From Fibrella forsythiae (GTDB taxonomy: Bacteria; Bacteroidota; Bacteroidia; Cytophagales; Spirosomataceae): 64,000 bases of DNA. A model generated the notes under the pieces. The model made no database searches, was not told the DNA's origin, and worked only from the letters and a program-made list of their open reading frames with translations. Positions 33,526-41,784 of this stretch are shown piece after piece; the first letter of the stretch is position 1; each line of letters begins with the position of its first letter. The stretch lies in the NCBI RefSeq assembly GCF_017353175.1, contig NZ_JAFMYW010000003.1, positions 310,001 to 374,000 on the forward strand, in the 5' to 3' direction. The position numbers and the translations under genes were made by a program.

Positions 33526-35094
33526 TCACTGTCCGGCGTCGGCCCAGTCTTCTTCGAAATACTGCACCAGTGCCTGGTTATTGAGTTTGTTGAGTTCGGT
33601 GGGTATGTCGGCCATGTCGGGTGGGAAATCGCGGAGGCGGCGGAGGCTGTTGGCGTCGATGAACCGCAAACCGGCAGGTACGTTCCGGGTACGTGGCCGG
33701 GGCGTATCGGTCAGCGAAGCCAGCACAAAGCCCCACTCGCCGAACGACGGCACGTAGGCATGGTACGGCAGTGTCTGGAAACCCTCGGCCTGCATCGTAT
33801 GCACCACGCACCAGAACGACCGGCGCGCCAGAAACGGCGACGTCGACTGCACCACAACTACCCCACCCGGGGCCAGCCGCCGGGCCAGTTCGCGGTAGAA
33901 CGCCGTGCTGTACAGCTTCCCGATCGAGTAGTTCGACGGGTCGGGGAAGTCAACGATCACTACATCGTAATGGGCCGTATCGGAACGTACCCAGCCGTAG
34001 GCATCGTCATTGATGACCTGCACTTTCGGCGATAGCAGCGACCGTTTGTTGAGGCTGGTCAGCAGCGTGTTTTCCTGGAAAAGACGCGTCATGCCTGGGT
34101 CCAGATCAACCAGTTGTATGCTGTCGATCTGCGGATAACGCAGCAATTCGCGAACGGCCAGCCCATCGCCGCCACCCAGCACCAGCACACGCCTGGCCGT
34201 TGGGTTTGCCTGCATGGCCGGATGCACCAGCGCCTCGTGGTAGCGGTATTCGTCGGCCGAACTGAACTGAAGATTACCATTCAGGAATAGCCGGAGGTCG
34301 CGGGCATTACGCGTGAGCACGATGCGCTGGTAGGGGGTGCTTTTGCTGTAGATCACGGAGCTTTGGTAAGTGGCGGCTTCGGCAAATGACATAATACGTT
34401 CTGCCCCGACAAAACCTGCCAGCAAAAGCATCGCTGCCATACCCGCCGCCGTCAGTAATCCCGTTCGGAACGGGCGGGTTTCTGGAAAACGAAGCAATAA
34501 CCAGACAGCTACGCCCACATTGAGCAGTCCGAAGAGGAGGGAGGTGCGCACCAGCCCCAGCATTGGCACCAGCACAAGCGGGAAGATTAGCGAAGCCAGC
34601 AGCGCACCGATGTAGTCGAACGTGAACACGCGCGACACCAGATCGCGGAAGGCGACGCGGTGTTCAAGAATGCGCATCAGCAGCGGGATTTCGAGGCCAA
34701 CCAGCACGCCGGTCATGCTCACGAGCGTATAAAGCACCAGCCGGAATGATACCACATATTCAAACAAGACGAACAGCAGCGGCGCACTGAACCCGCCGAC
34801 AAGACCTACCAGGATTTCGATGCGTACGAACCAGCGCAGCAGGTTGCCATCAAGTTTGTTCGACAGCCACGAGCCAACGCCCATCGCAAACAGGTACGTG
34901 CCGATGATGGTGGAAAACTGCGTGACAGAATCGCCCAGGAGATAGCTGGCCAGCGTACCGGCAATGAGTTCGTAGATGAGCCCGCAGGTGGCAATAACAA
35001 ATACAGACAGCAGCAACAACCACTGCCGGGCCGCTTCGTTACCCGCTACCGCCCTGCCGCGCTCGCTTTCCGACCGGAGGGGCTGGTCAACCAT
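33526..35094 (-). CDS. Membrane-embedded spermidine synthase-like aminopropyltransferase
   Basis: 522 residues from the ATG at 35094. About seven membrane helices (residues 25-260) precede a SpeE-like methyltransferase-fold domain: LVLGGGDGLAVRELL binds the decarboxylated-SAM-type donor, QLVDLDPGMTRLF, and YDVVIVDFPDPSNYSIGKLYS keeps the catalytic Asp. Soluble SpeE lacks the membrane half. The donor would come from SpeD in the same operon; the acceptor could be a membrane or peptide amine. The start overlaps the DUF350 stop by 8 bp; a longer frame to 35223 would overlap it fully. Confidence 0.88.
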   Translation of the reverse strand: MVDQPLRSESERGRAVAGNEAARQWLLLLSVFVIATCGLIYELIAGTLASYLLGDSVTQFSTIIGTYLFAMGVGSWLSNKLDGNLLRWFVRIEILVGLVGGFSAPLLFVLFEYVVSFRLVLYTLVSMTGVLVGLEIPLLMRILEHRVAFRDLVSRVFTFDYIGALLASLIFPLVLVPMLGLVRTSLLFGLLNVGVAVWLLLRFPETRPFRTGLLTAAGMAAMLLLAGFVGAERIMSFAEAATYQSSVIYSKSTPYQRIVLTRNARDLRLFLNGNLQFSSADEYRYHEALVHPAMQANPTARRVLVLGGGDGLAVRELLRYPQIDSIQLVDLDPGMTRLFQENTLLTSLNKRSLLSPKVQVINDDAYGWVRSDTAHYDVVIVDFPDPSNYSIGKLYSTAFYRELARRLAPGGVVVVQSTSPFLARRSFWCVVHTMQAEGFQTLPYHAYVPSFGEWGFVLASLTDTPRPRTRNVPAGLRFIDANSLRRLRDFPPDMADIPTELNKLNNQALVQYFEEDWADAGQ

Positions 35095-35302
35095 GCGATG
35101 CCATACCGACAATGAAGGCCACGGCGAGCATGAAACCGGCCGCCATAATGGCCAGAGCCATATTTTGCTCGTCGACGATCTTTTTCCAGAGGTTTTCCGG
35201 AGCCAGTTTTTCGATCGCCACAAACGAGATCACTAAGATCACGATGCCGATCAGCGAGTACACAATGGAGGCGATGATGGCCTTCTGGTTGAGGTATTCC
35301 AT
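35087..35302 (-). CDS. DUF350 membrane protein
   Basis: 71 residues with two membrane helices: ASIVYSLIGIVILVISFVAI and LAIMAAGFMLAVAFIVGMA. This is the DUF350 (YjfL-type) family, known in operons with SpeD/SpeE-like, PspA-like or ATP-grasp proteins. It is packed between the 68-residue gene and the aminopropyltransferase, so it probably acts in the same membrane complex. Confidence 0.85.
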   Translation of the reverse strand: MEYLNQKAIIASIVYSLIGIVILVISFVAIEKLAPENLWKKIVDEQNMALAIMAAGFMLAVAFIVGMASHG

Positions 35303-35314
35303 GCGAAAAGGGGG

Positions 35315-35521
35315 TTATTTATGGTAAAAGCCACTACGGCCACGGTAGCCACGACCGCCGGAACCGGAGCCGTACCCGTGTTTTTCCGTTTCATACTTGT
35401 CGTCGCCAACGATCCGGTTGCCCGTGAATTCAGCCCAGGCAAAGAAGCCCAGCAGCACAAGCACAAACCCGAAATAGACTGGTGATTTGGAAATAGCGGT
35501 GATGATCTTCTGTAGCATCAT
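35315..35521 (-). CDS. Small glycine-rich membrane peptide
   Basis: 68 residues: one membrane helix (VYFGFVLVLLGFFAWAEF, about 15-32), then a charged linker and a Gly/Arg/Tyr/Ser tail (KHGYGSGSGGRGYRGRSGFYHK). No family recognised. The start overlaps the DUF4178 stop by ATGA. The basic Gly-rich tail could bind nucleic acid, lipid or be itself a modification target. Confidence 0.75.
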   Translation of the reverse strand: MMLQKIITAISKSPVYFGFVLVLLGFFAWAEFTGNRIVGDDKYETEKHGYGSGSGGRGYRGRSGFYHK

Positions 35522-36894
35522 TCCTCTTCAGTTTTTGGTCCAAAATCGCTCTGTGACCAACGTAAGTTTTCGAATCCGCTCCGGCGAAAAAGCAGGTATA
35601 TGGGGTAAAGTGCCAGCAAGCCCAATATCAGTAATACATTGCTAATCAGCGATGTATTCTGACCTACGTTAACCGCAAAAGACAACTGTTGTCCATACTG
35701 CGTGTAAGGCGTTATTTCCAGATGGTATTGCCCCGACGGGATTTTCGATAGTGTAGCCGAGCTTTCGGTACCGCCTTCAGTCCAGTTTTCACCATCCGAA
35801 TAGCCGTGATAGTACTCGACTGCCTCGGTAAAAATGTACCGCTGGTTTGTCTGTTCATCCACCAGCTCGGTGGCAAACTCGACCCACGTATTGTCGACGT
35901 TCGATTGAAACTCGATGTCAACGGCGGTTGGGCCTTTGATGGCAAACGACCGGGTACGCAGCATTTTCGGCGTTGGCTGCGACTGGGCGATACTGGCCGA
36001 ATCGATGGCCCGTTGCGCGGCATCGACTGTGTTTGTCTGCGGCACCAGCGCTACGGTAGTCAGGGTCTCTCTGAATATGGTTCCCGACGGGCGAAACACA
36101 ATATTCACGAGGTGAATAACGATAGCCGTCACTGCTGCCAGCAGGGTTAACAAAACTACATGCGTCCACGTTGCGGCATACTTGTTTGGCTGAATGGAGC
36201 CAACCCCGTACGTATCGGGCAAACTGTTGGTGCCCAGGCCGAACGCCTGGGCAATGTCTTCTCTTGATACATACGTCGCCTCGTACCAGTCGTTCTGGGA
36301 GTTACCTTTCTCATTGACCAGCATTCGCGGAGGAGCGATATACTCTTCGGTTGTCAGCCGTTCATCGTCCAGGATATTCCAGTCGAACTCGCCAACGACG
36401 TTCAGTAGTTCGGCCTGGTAACGGGCATAAATCAGGTAGTCGTCGCCCGCATTATTGATCACGTACGATTTGCTTGTTGGCCCGGAAATGATGTATTTCT
36501 GGCTGGCTGGTTCGATCCACATCCAGTGGCCATTATACTCGGCAAGCTGACGCGTAGTGCCGTTCTTTAGTAACAGCATGTACTCACGCCATCGGTACGA
36601 CGTTCCTTTTTCCTGCTTCAGCATATAGCCCGTTACACGTACCCACTCGCCCAGTAGGTACCCTTCTGACCCAATCGCCAGCGTTGGCAGGCCACCGCCG
36701 GGGTTAGGGTTGCTGGCTTTCTGAATAATCCGTGGCTTTTGCTCATACGCTGCCTCGAAGAACGCATGGCAACTCTCGCACGCATAGAACGAGCTGTTCG
36801 GGTCGTAATACGTCAGGTCGGTTTGGCAGTTAGGACAGGTAACCGTGTCGGGCGCGGGCCAGGGAGTTGCGTCGGTAGGTAACGATTCAGTCAT
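35518..36894 (-). CDS. DUF4178 zinc-ribbon membrane protein
   Basis: 458 residues. The N-terminus has a zinc ribbon, CPNCQTDL and CESCHAFF. DUF4178 follows (GSEGYLLGEWVRVTGYMLKQEKGTSYRWREYMLL, about 75-200) and two membrane helices appear, near 240 and near 425 (NVLLILGLLALYPIYLLF). A beta-rich domain between them would face the periplasm. It is coupled to SpeD upstream (ATGA, 36891-36894) and the 68-residue gene downstream. Known gene neighbourhoods link DUF4178 with SpeD and DUF350. Confidence 0.85.
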   Translation of the reverse strand: MTESLPTDATPWPAPDTVTCPNCQTDLTYYDPNSSFYACESCHAFFEAAYEQKPRIIQKASNPNPGGGLPTLAIGSEGYLLGEWVRVTGYMLKQEKGTSYRWREYMLLLKNGTTRQLAEYNGHWMWIEPASQKYIISGPTSKSYVINNAGDDYLIYARYQAELLNVVGEFDWNILDDERLTTEEYIAPPRMLVNEKGNSQNDWYEATYVSREDIAQAFGLGTNSLPDTYGVGSIQPNKYAATWTHVVLLTLLAAVTAIVIHLVNIVFRPSGTIFRETLTTVALVPQTNTVDAAQRAIDSASIAQSQPTPKMLRTRSFAIKGPTAVDIEFQSNVDNTWVEFATELVDEQTNQRYIFTEAVEYYHGYSDGENWTEGGTESSATLSKIPSGQYHLEITPYTQYGQQLSFAVNVGQNTSLISNVLLILGLLALYPIYLLFRRSGFENLRWSQSDFGPKTEEE

Positions 36895-37244
36895 CGGCTA
36901 ACGGTATCGAGGGTGAGTTCCGTGCCCGCAAAGGCCAGTAGGGTTTCGGCATAAAACGTACGCACTTTTTCGGAGTTGTCGCGTAGGTAATTCGACAGGA
37001 ACACGTCGAATGTAGCTCGGCCAAATTCGGGCCAGGTATGAATCGACACGTGCGACTCAGTCAGGCAGACGACCGCCGTAAAGCCACCATTCCCGAACGA
37101 ATGGTATACTTCACCCACCTTCGAGAGACCCAATTCATCAATTAACCGGTCGAATACTGCACGGCAAGCCGCAACGTCGGTCAGCCGGGTGACGGGTGCC
37201 TCGAACGTAGCCAGTATATGTAGGCCGGGTTGGTACGTGTTCAT
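36891..37244 (-). CDS. SpeD-family pyruvoyl decarboxylase homologue, altered active site
   Basis: 117 residues of the bacterial S-adenosylmethionine decarboxylase family. The self-cleavage site is intact (TESHVSIHTWPE; pyruvoyl Ser64, processing His69). However the residue equivalent to catalytic Cys83 of Thermotoga SpeD (FTCG) is Ser84 (FLSN), and the processing Ser55 is Thr56. So it should still form a pyruvoyl group, but SAM decarboxylation is doubtful; some SpeD homologues have become amino-acid decarboxylases. First gene of the operon, with a promoter at 37249-37276. Confidence 0.85.
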   Translation of the reverse strand: MNTYQPGLHILATFEAPVTRLTDVAACRAVFDRLIDELGLSKVGEVYHSFGNGGFTAVVCLTESHVSIHTWPEFGRATFDVFLSNYLRDNSEKVRTFYAETLLAFAGTELTLDTVSR

Positions 37245-37248
37245 GTCA

Positions 37249-37276
37249 CAAGTATAGTCGTTTAGCGAACGCGCAA
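37249..37276 (-). promoter_or_regulatory. Promoter of the SpeD operon
   Basis: Minus strand: TTG, 17 nt, then TATACTTG (one mismatch to TAnnTTTG), ending 4 nt before the ATG at 37244. The mRNA would be nearly leaderless. Confidence 0.5.
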
Positions 37277-37357
37277 GTAATCGGTTTAGGAAGAATGGAT
37301 TGTACGGCTGAACAAGCCCGGCTACAGCAAGTTTACTGGAAGATAACCCCTTACCCC

Positions 37358-38110
37358 ATGAGAACGAACTTTCTTTGTGCTCTGCTGATTAGTCTTGCTG
37401 CCTGCAATCGGCCCCAATCAGCCAATCAGACAACGGCTAAGGTCGACAGCACACCACTGCAAACGCAGCAAACGAGCGTCTATACGACTAAAACGCCCGC
37501 CTACGATGGTATCGGGCAGGTTTATTTGGGTCGCGAAATTTCGCAGGTAATGGGCCACCTTGGTGCCGAATGGCTCGAACGCCCCGAGCGCCAGCAGGAA
37601 GAACGCACCGATTTATTGCTGGCTGCCCTCGACTTAAAACCCACAGACGTTGTGGCCGATATTGGTGCCGGCACCGGCTATTTTAGTTTCCGGCTGGCGC
37701 GGGCCGTGCCGCAGGGTAAAGTGCTGGCGGTGGATATTCAGCCCGAAATGATCGAGTACCTTAACAATGGCAGGAAAAAAGAGAACGTACCTAACGTTGA
37801 GCCTATCCTCGGCACCATCACCGATCCTAAACTCCCCGCCAACAGCGTCGATCTGGCCCTGATGGTTGATGCGTACCATGAATTCTCGAATCCCCGTGAA
37901 ATGGGTATTGCGCTGGTTCGCTCGCTGAAACCGGGCGGCCGCATTGTGCTGGTTGAATACCGCGCCGAAGACCCGAACGTACCCATCAAGGAGCACCACA
38001 AAATGAGCGAGGCGCAGGCTACCCGCGAAATGAATGCCCTCGGCCTGAAACTTATCAAAAACGACAGCCGCCTCCCTCAACAACACGTGCTGATATTCGG
38101 GAAGAAGTAA
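37358..38110 (+). CDS. SAM-dependent methyltransferase, lipoprotein
   Basis: 250 residues from the ATG at 37358, which opens a lipoprotein signal (MRTNFLCALLISLAAC). An earlier ATG at 37295 would bury it. The body is a class I methyltransferase: VVADIGAGTGYFSFRLA (motif I), LAVDIQPEMIEYL, ALMVDAYHEFSNP, LKPGGRIVLVEYR. Export of a SAM-binding fold to the periplasm is unusual, because SAM is cytoplasmic, but this lipoprotein type is frequent in Bacteroidota. Substrate unknown. Divergent from the SpeD operon. Confidence 0.85.
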   Translation: MRTNFLCALLISLAACNRPQSANQTTAKVDSTPLQTQQTSVYTTKTPAYDGIGQVYLGREISQVMGHLGAEWLERPERQQEERTDLLLAALDLKPTDVVADIGAGTGYFSFRLARAVPQGKVLAVDIQPEMIEYLNNGRKKENVPNVEPILGTITDPKLPANSVDLALMVDAYHEFSNPREMGIALVRSLKPGGRIVLVEYRAEDPNVPIKEHHKMSEAQATREMNALGLKLIKNDSRLPQQHVLIFGKK

Positions 38111-38200
38111 AAAAAGTTTACCGTTGCGCTGCTGATTAACGACAAGTTTGATCAGCAGCGCAACGGTAAACAGCAGACTGTAAACGGTAAACTTTTTTTC
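38111..38200. repeat. Inverted repeats with two alternative stems
   Basis: Arms 38116-38136 and 38151-38171 form a perfect 21-bp stem. The first arm (38111-38126 with its A-run) can instead pair with 38184-38200 (AACGGTAAAC plus T-run), a 16-17-bp stem ending in seven T. One fold is a terminator, the other precludes it. Confidence 0.8.
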
Positions 38201-38258
38201 TCCCCCCTTCCAACCAATCGATGGTCAGGTTGCACTTTGTCGTGTAGCTACTAAAACG

Positions 38259-38801
38259 ATGTTTTGCCTGGCCACTTTACCTGACATATCTGAACGCGAG
38301 TTGGTCGACCAATGCCTTGGTGATCTGACGGTTGAGCGGCGGTCGGCGCAGCGGACGCTGTACGAGCGGTATAAGCGGGCGATGTATTCAACCGCCTACC
38401 GGATCACCAACGACCCCGATCATGCGCACGATGTCTTGCAGGATGCCTTCGTTGAAGTCTTCAAAAGCCTTCGTCAGTTCAGCTTCCGGTCAACGTTGGG
38501 TGCCTGGATCAAGACGATTGTGGTGCGGCAGGCCATTCGGAAACAGCAACTCGAAGGGCGCTTCGAAACGATTGACGAAACCCGTCATGACCAGCCAGCA
38601 GCCTTGCCCGACACCATGACGGGCGCGGAACTGGACGCAGCCATCCGGTCGCTGCCCGATGGCGCACGGACGATCTTTCTGCTGGTGGAAGTAGAAGGCT
38701 ATATGCACCACGAAGTCGCCACGATGCTGGGAATTGCCGAAGGGACGTCGAAATCGCAGGTTAGTTACGCGAAGAAATTACTCAGACAGCGGCTATCATG
38801 A
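38259..38801 (+). CDS. ECF-type RNA polymerase sigma factor
   Basis: 180 residues. Region 2: LYERYKRAMYSTAYRITNDPDHAHDVLQDAFVEVFKSLRQF. Region 4: LDAAIRSLPDGARTIFLLVEVEGYMHHEVATMLGIAEGTSKSQVSYAKKLLR. It should direct RNA polymerase to envelope genes and be held by the anti-sigma protein encoded next, whose start overlaps its stop (ATGA, 38798-38801). Confidence 0.92.
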   Translation: MFCLATLPDISERELVDQCLGDLTVERRSAQRTLYERYKRAMYSTAYRITNDPDHAHDVLQDAFVEVFKSLRQFSFRSTLGAWIKTIVVRQAIRKQQLEGRFETIDETRHDQPAALPDTMTGAELDAAIRSLPDGARTIFLLVEVEGYMHHEVATMLGIAEGTSKSQVSYAKKLLRQRLS

Positions 38802-39451
38802 ACGATCTCTTATCCCACCTCCCCGAATTCGAGCCCCGGCCCGACCTCTGGAACCGGATCGAAGCTGATCTGGAATCGGATGAGCGGCTTGCGCAGGTAA
38901 TCCATGCGTTGCCCGCTTTTGAACCAGAAATGGATCTCTGGGCGCGCATCGACGATGCACTAGAACAAACTCTGGATGAAACCCCGGTCGTTGCTCACCC
39001 AGCCAACGACTCAGTGCCAACCCGCCGACTCGGTCAGTGGCTTGGTCAGGTACGTTGGCAAGTTGGCGTTGCAGCAGCCTGTCTTGCTTTGCTGGGTACG
39101 TGGTGGCTGGTCAGGTACGTACCCAGCCAGCCAGCGGAGCGAATCGAATATGCGGTAGAGCAGCAAACGGAATGGGCACCCGCCGAGCCGGGGCCAGTAA
39201 CCGATAGCCCTGCCGACCAGCGCGCCGAAGAATTTATCAACCGGCAGTGCGAAGAAGAAGCCCTGGCCTGCCAACGGCCGGAAGTGCGCGAACTACGAGC
39301 GCAACTGGGCGAGCTTTCCATGGAACAGAAACGCCTGGCCGACGAACGCCAACGCTTCGGCGACGATCCGGCGCTGGTGCGGGCGCAGGTAAAGATTGAC
39401 AACCAACGGGCCGACGTAACCAAAGAACTCATAACGCTCCTGCGATCATGA
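38798..39451 (+). CDS. Probable membrane anti-sigma factor
   Basis: 217 residues. The cytoplasmic N-terminus has a duplicated motif, LPEFEPRPDLWNRIEADL (8-25) and LPAFEPEMDLWARIDDAL (38-55), likely the sigma-binding part. One membrane helix (VGVAAACLALLGTWWLVRYV, about 88-107) leads to a periplasmic coiled coil with Cys pairs (CEEEALACQRPE). No classical zinc anti-sigma motif. Role inferred from position and topology. Overlaps both neighbours by ATGA. Confidence 0.78.
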   Translation: MNDLLSHLPEFEPRPDLWNRIEADLESDERLAQVIHALPAFEPEMDLWARIDDALEQTLDETPVVAHPANDSVPTRRLGQWLGQVRWQVGVAAACLALLGTWWLVRYVPSQPAERIEYAVEQQTEWAPAEPGPVTDSPADQRAEEFINRQCEEEALACQRPEVRELRAQLGELSMEQKRLADERQRFGDDPALVRAQVKIDNQRADVTKELITLLRS

Positions 39452-40350
39452 ACCGACTCCTTCTCTTTTTCTTGCTGTGGCTACCGCTGTTGAGCCGGGC
39501 ACAAACGCCGGTGCAGGTGGTGACGAAGGTGGTTGAAAAAGACTTGCCCTATACGCCAGGACAATCCATCCGAATCAACGCCCAGAAAGCCGACGTTACT
39601 GTCCGGGGCTGGAACCGCCCGACCGTTTCGGTCCGGCTTCGGCTGGTGGCTAAACACCCCGACAAGGCCGTAGCCGAGCGCGAAGTAGCGTATCATCAGT
39701 ACACGCTTCAGGCCAATAGCAACGCACTCGACCTGTCGAACCGATTTGCCATGCCATCGGGGAGCGGCAAAGCACAAAGTCAGTTGAAAGTGATCTACGA
39801 GGTGAACGTACCTGAGAAAGCGTTGCTGGCTGTCGGGAATTCCTTTGGTGATGTTGGCCTGCACGGATTGTCGGGCGATGTGACGCTGAAGTTTGAGTTC
39901 GGAAAACTGACACTCGATGATATGGCGGGTAAACTCACCATCACTTCCAGCTACGGCGATATCGAAGGGCGCGGCATCGACGCGGCGTTGACGCTCAAAT
40001 CCGAGAAAGCTGATATTGCGCTGCGTGACCTTGGCGGAACGTGCCGCCTCACGAGTCACTATGGCAAACTACTGATTCAGCCCAATCCGCAAACGATGAA
40101 GGCTTTCTCGCTGGAAGTTGCCCGGGCCGAAACGACTATTCAGACCCGAAGCATCACCGACTTTCGCTACGACGTGATTGCCACCTACGCCGACATCCGT
40201 GTGCCCGATGGCGTAACGGATGACTTGGGCAAGTTTGGCAGCAAGCAGACATTTACCTACGAACCTCCGGGCCGAAAAGTGGAGCTGGTACTACGGTCCA
40301 GCTATGCCAACGTGCTCATTCAGAGCGATAAATCGCTTGTTAACCGTTAA
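39448..40350 (+). CDS. DUF4097-like secreted beta-helix adhesin domain protein
   Basis: 300 residues with signal peptide (MNRLLLFFLLWLPLLSRAQ). The rest is a repetitive beta-solenoid pattern: KADVTVRGWNRPTVSV, FGDVGLHGLSGDVTLKFEFGKLTLDDMAGKLTITSSYGDIEGRGI, SEKADIALRDLGG. This is the DUF4097/putative auto-transporter adhesin head-GIN type fold. Translationally coupled to the anti-sigma gene, so it may be a regulatory output or sensor partner of the sigma system. Confidence 0.8.
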   Translation: MNRLLLFFLLWLPLLSRAQTPVQVVTKVVEKDLPYTPGQSIRINAQKADVTVRGWNRPTVSVRLRLVAKHPDKAVAEREVAYHQYTLQANSNALDLSNRFAMPSGSGKAQSQLKVIYEVNVPEKALLAVGNSFGDVGLHGLSGDVTLKFEFGKLTLDDMAGKLTITSSYGDIEGRGIDAALTLKSEKADIALRDLGGTCRLTSHYGKLLIQPNPQTMKAFSLEVARAETTIQTRSITDFRYDVIATYADIRVPDGVTDDLGKFGSKQTFTYEPPGRKVELVLRSSYANVLIQSDKSLVNR

Positions 40351-40361
40351 TCATCACAACC

Positions 40362-41687
40362 ATGTACTCACGTTTAAACTGCCTCTTCAGTGGATTGCTG
40401 TGTCTGCTGCTGGTTACCCCGTCAGTGGCTCAGGAATGGTCGTTCGGCCCCAAAGCCTACCTTGGTCTGAGTCGTGTATTAACTGTTGGCGATGAAGCTG
40501 TGCTGCCCATTGGCTCTATCAGCACCGTAGCGGATGGCGACGCCACGGTCAGCGGGTTGGGGGTTTTCGCCCGCTACGATCGCCCGCGCTGGTATGCCGA
40601 ACTGGATGCCATTCAGGGGAAAAGCTATGCCGCCAACATCGACGTTCAGTCCCGGTCAGGTTCTGCACCACTATATCCGAGCGCTCGCCGGTATGACGCC
40701 CGGCTGATCGTGGGCTACAAACCGCTGCCCTGGCTTCGGCTTAGCGCCGGTATGGTCGGCGTGGCCAACAACTGGAAACAGCGCGACTACACCGCCGACA
40801 TTATCCGGTTGGAAGCGTTGGCACAAGCTGAGCAAAATCCGTTATCGCGTGAGCGGTTACAATACGAAGCTGACTACTACCGCCTGAATGACATTGCTGG
40901 TAAAGCATTGAAAAAGAATCTGCTCGAGGCCCAAGTGGGTATTGGTGCTGACATCGGTGGCCTAACGCTAGACCTGACCTACAACCCCGGCCTGTCGCCG
41001 GTAGTCGACGGGGCAACGTACCTGGGACGTACCTACGCCCTTCAGCAACGGTACGCGTTCTGGTCGCTGGGGGTGGGCTACAAACTGTTTCCCCTGAAAA
41101 GCCATTTGCTGGCTCCGCGTAAGAACAAAGCCTACGCCCGTATCCAGCGCGATATTCCGTTTATCCGTAATGAATTTCATGTTGGCGTAGGGATCCTGCT
41201 CGAAGACCTGAATAGTGCATTTATCTACGAAAACCGCTACTCGCATTACATCGCTCCCCGCTTCGGTTTCACGGCCGGTCTGGCTTTTCAGCGCGGCCTG
41301 TCGGGCTACAAAGTCTATGACCCAACCATTTATACGTACCGTAATGGCGGATTTTCGGCGACCAACAAGGTTTCGCTCTTACTGGGAGCCCGTGTGTTGT
41401 TGCTCTACAGCCGCCATCACCGGATTGGGTTTGGCCTCGGCGCGCAACTAAGTTATACAGACGCTATTGCTGCCGGCAGCGGCTACCGAACGGCAACCGT
41501 GAATGGCCAGTCGGTACAGATTCCAACCACGAACCTGACCGCGACCTCGCGCCAAAGTCGCTTTCAGGTTACCCAACTACTCAATCTTGATTACCAGTTC
41601 TTACTAACCGATCGTCTGGCTGTTGGCCCCTGGCTTCGCGCTACTGACTCAGGCTCATTCGGCATCCAGGCAGGATACCGGTTTTAG
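40362..41687 (+). CDS. Outer-membrane beta-barrel protein
   Basis: 441 residues with signal peptide (LLCLLLVTPSVAQ) and alternating aromatic strands (VSGLGVFARYDRPRWYAELDAIQG, RLIVGYKPLPWLRLSAGMVG), ending in GIQAGYRF, whose terminal Phe is the Bam-recognition pattern. Function unknown. It follows the DUF4097 gene by 11 bp in the sigma operon. Confidence 0.78.
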   Translation: MYSRLNCLFSGLLCLLLVTPSVAQEWSFGPKAYLGLSRVLTVGDEAVLPIGSISTVADGDATVSGLGVFARYDRPRWYAELDAIQGKSYAANIDVQSRSGSAPLYPSARRYDARLIVGYKPLPWLRLSAGMVGVANNWKQRDYTADIIRLEALAQAEQNPLSRERLQYEADYYRLNDIAGKALKKNLLEAQVGIGADIGGLTLDLTYNPGLSPVVDGATYLGRTYALQQRYAFWSLGVGYKLFPLKSHLLAPRKNKAYARIQRDIPFIRNEFHVGVGILLEDLNSAFIYENRYSHYIAPRFGFTAGLAFQRGLSGYKVYDPTIYTYRNGGFSATNKVSLLLGARVLLLYSRHHRIGFGLGAQLSYTDAIAAGSGYRTATVNGQSVQIPTTNLTATSRQSRFQVTQLLNLDYQFLLTDRLAVGPWLRATDSGSFGIQAGYRF

Positions 41688-41784
41688 GGATTGTACCGGC
41701 ATAGAGACGCAACACGTTACCGATCTGCCGGAGCGGCCGACATATACGTGAGCAATAGGCTAATAGTCAATACACAAGCGATTT

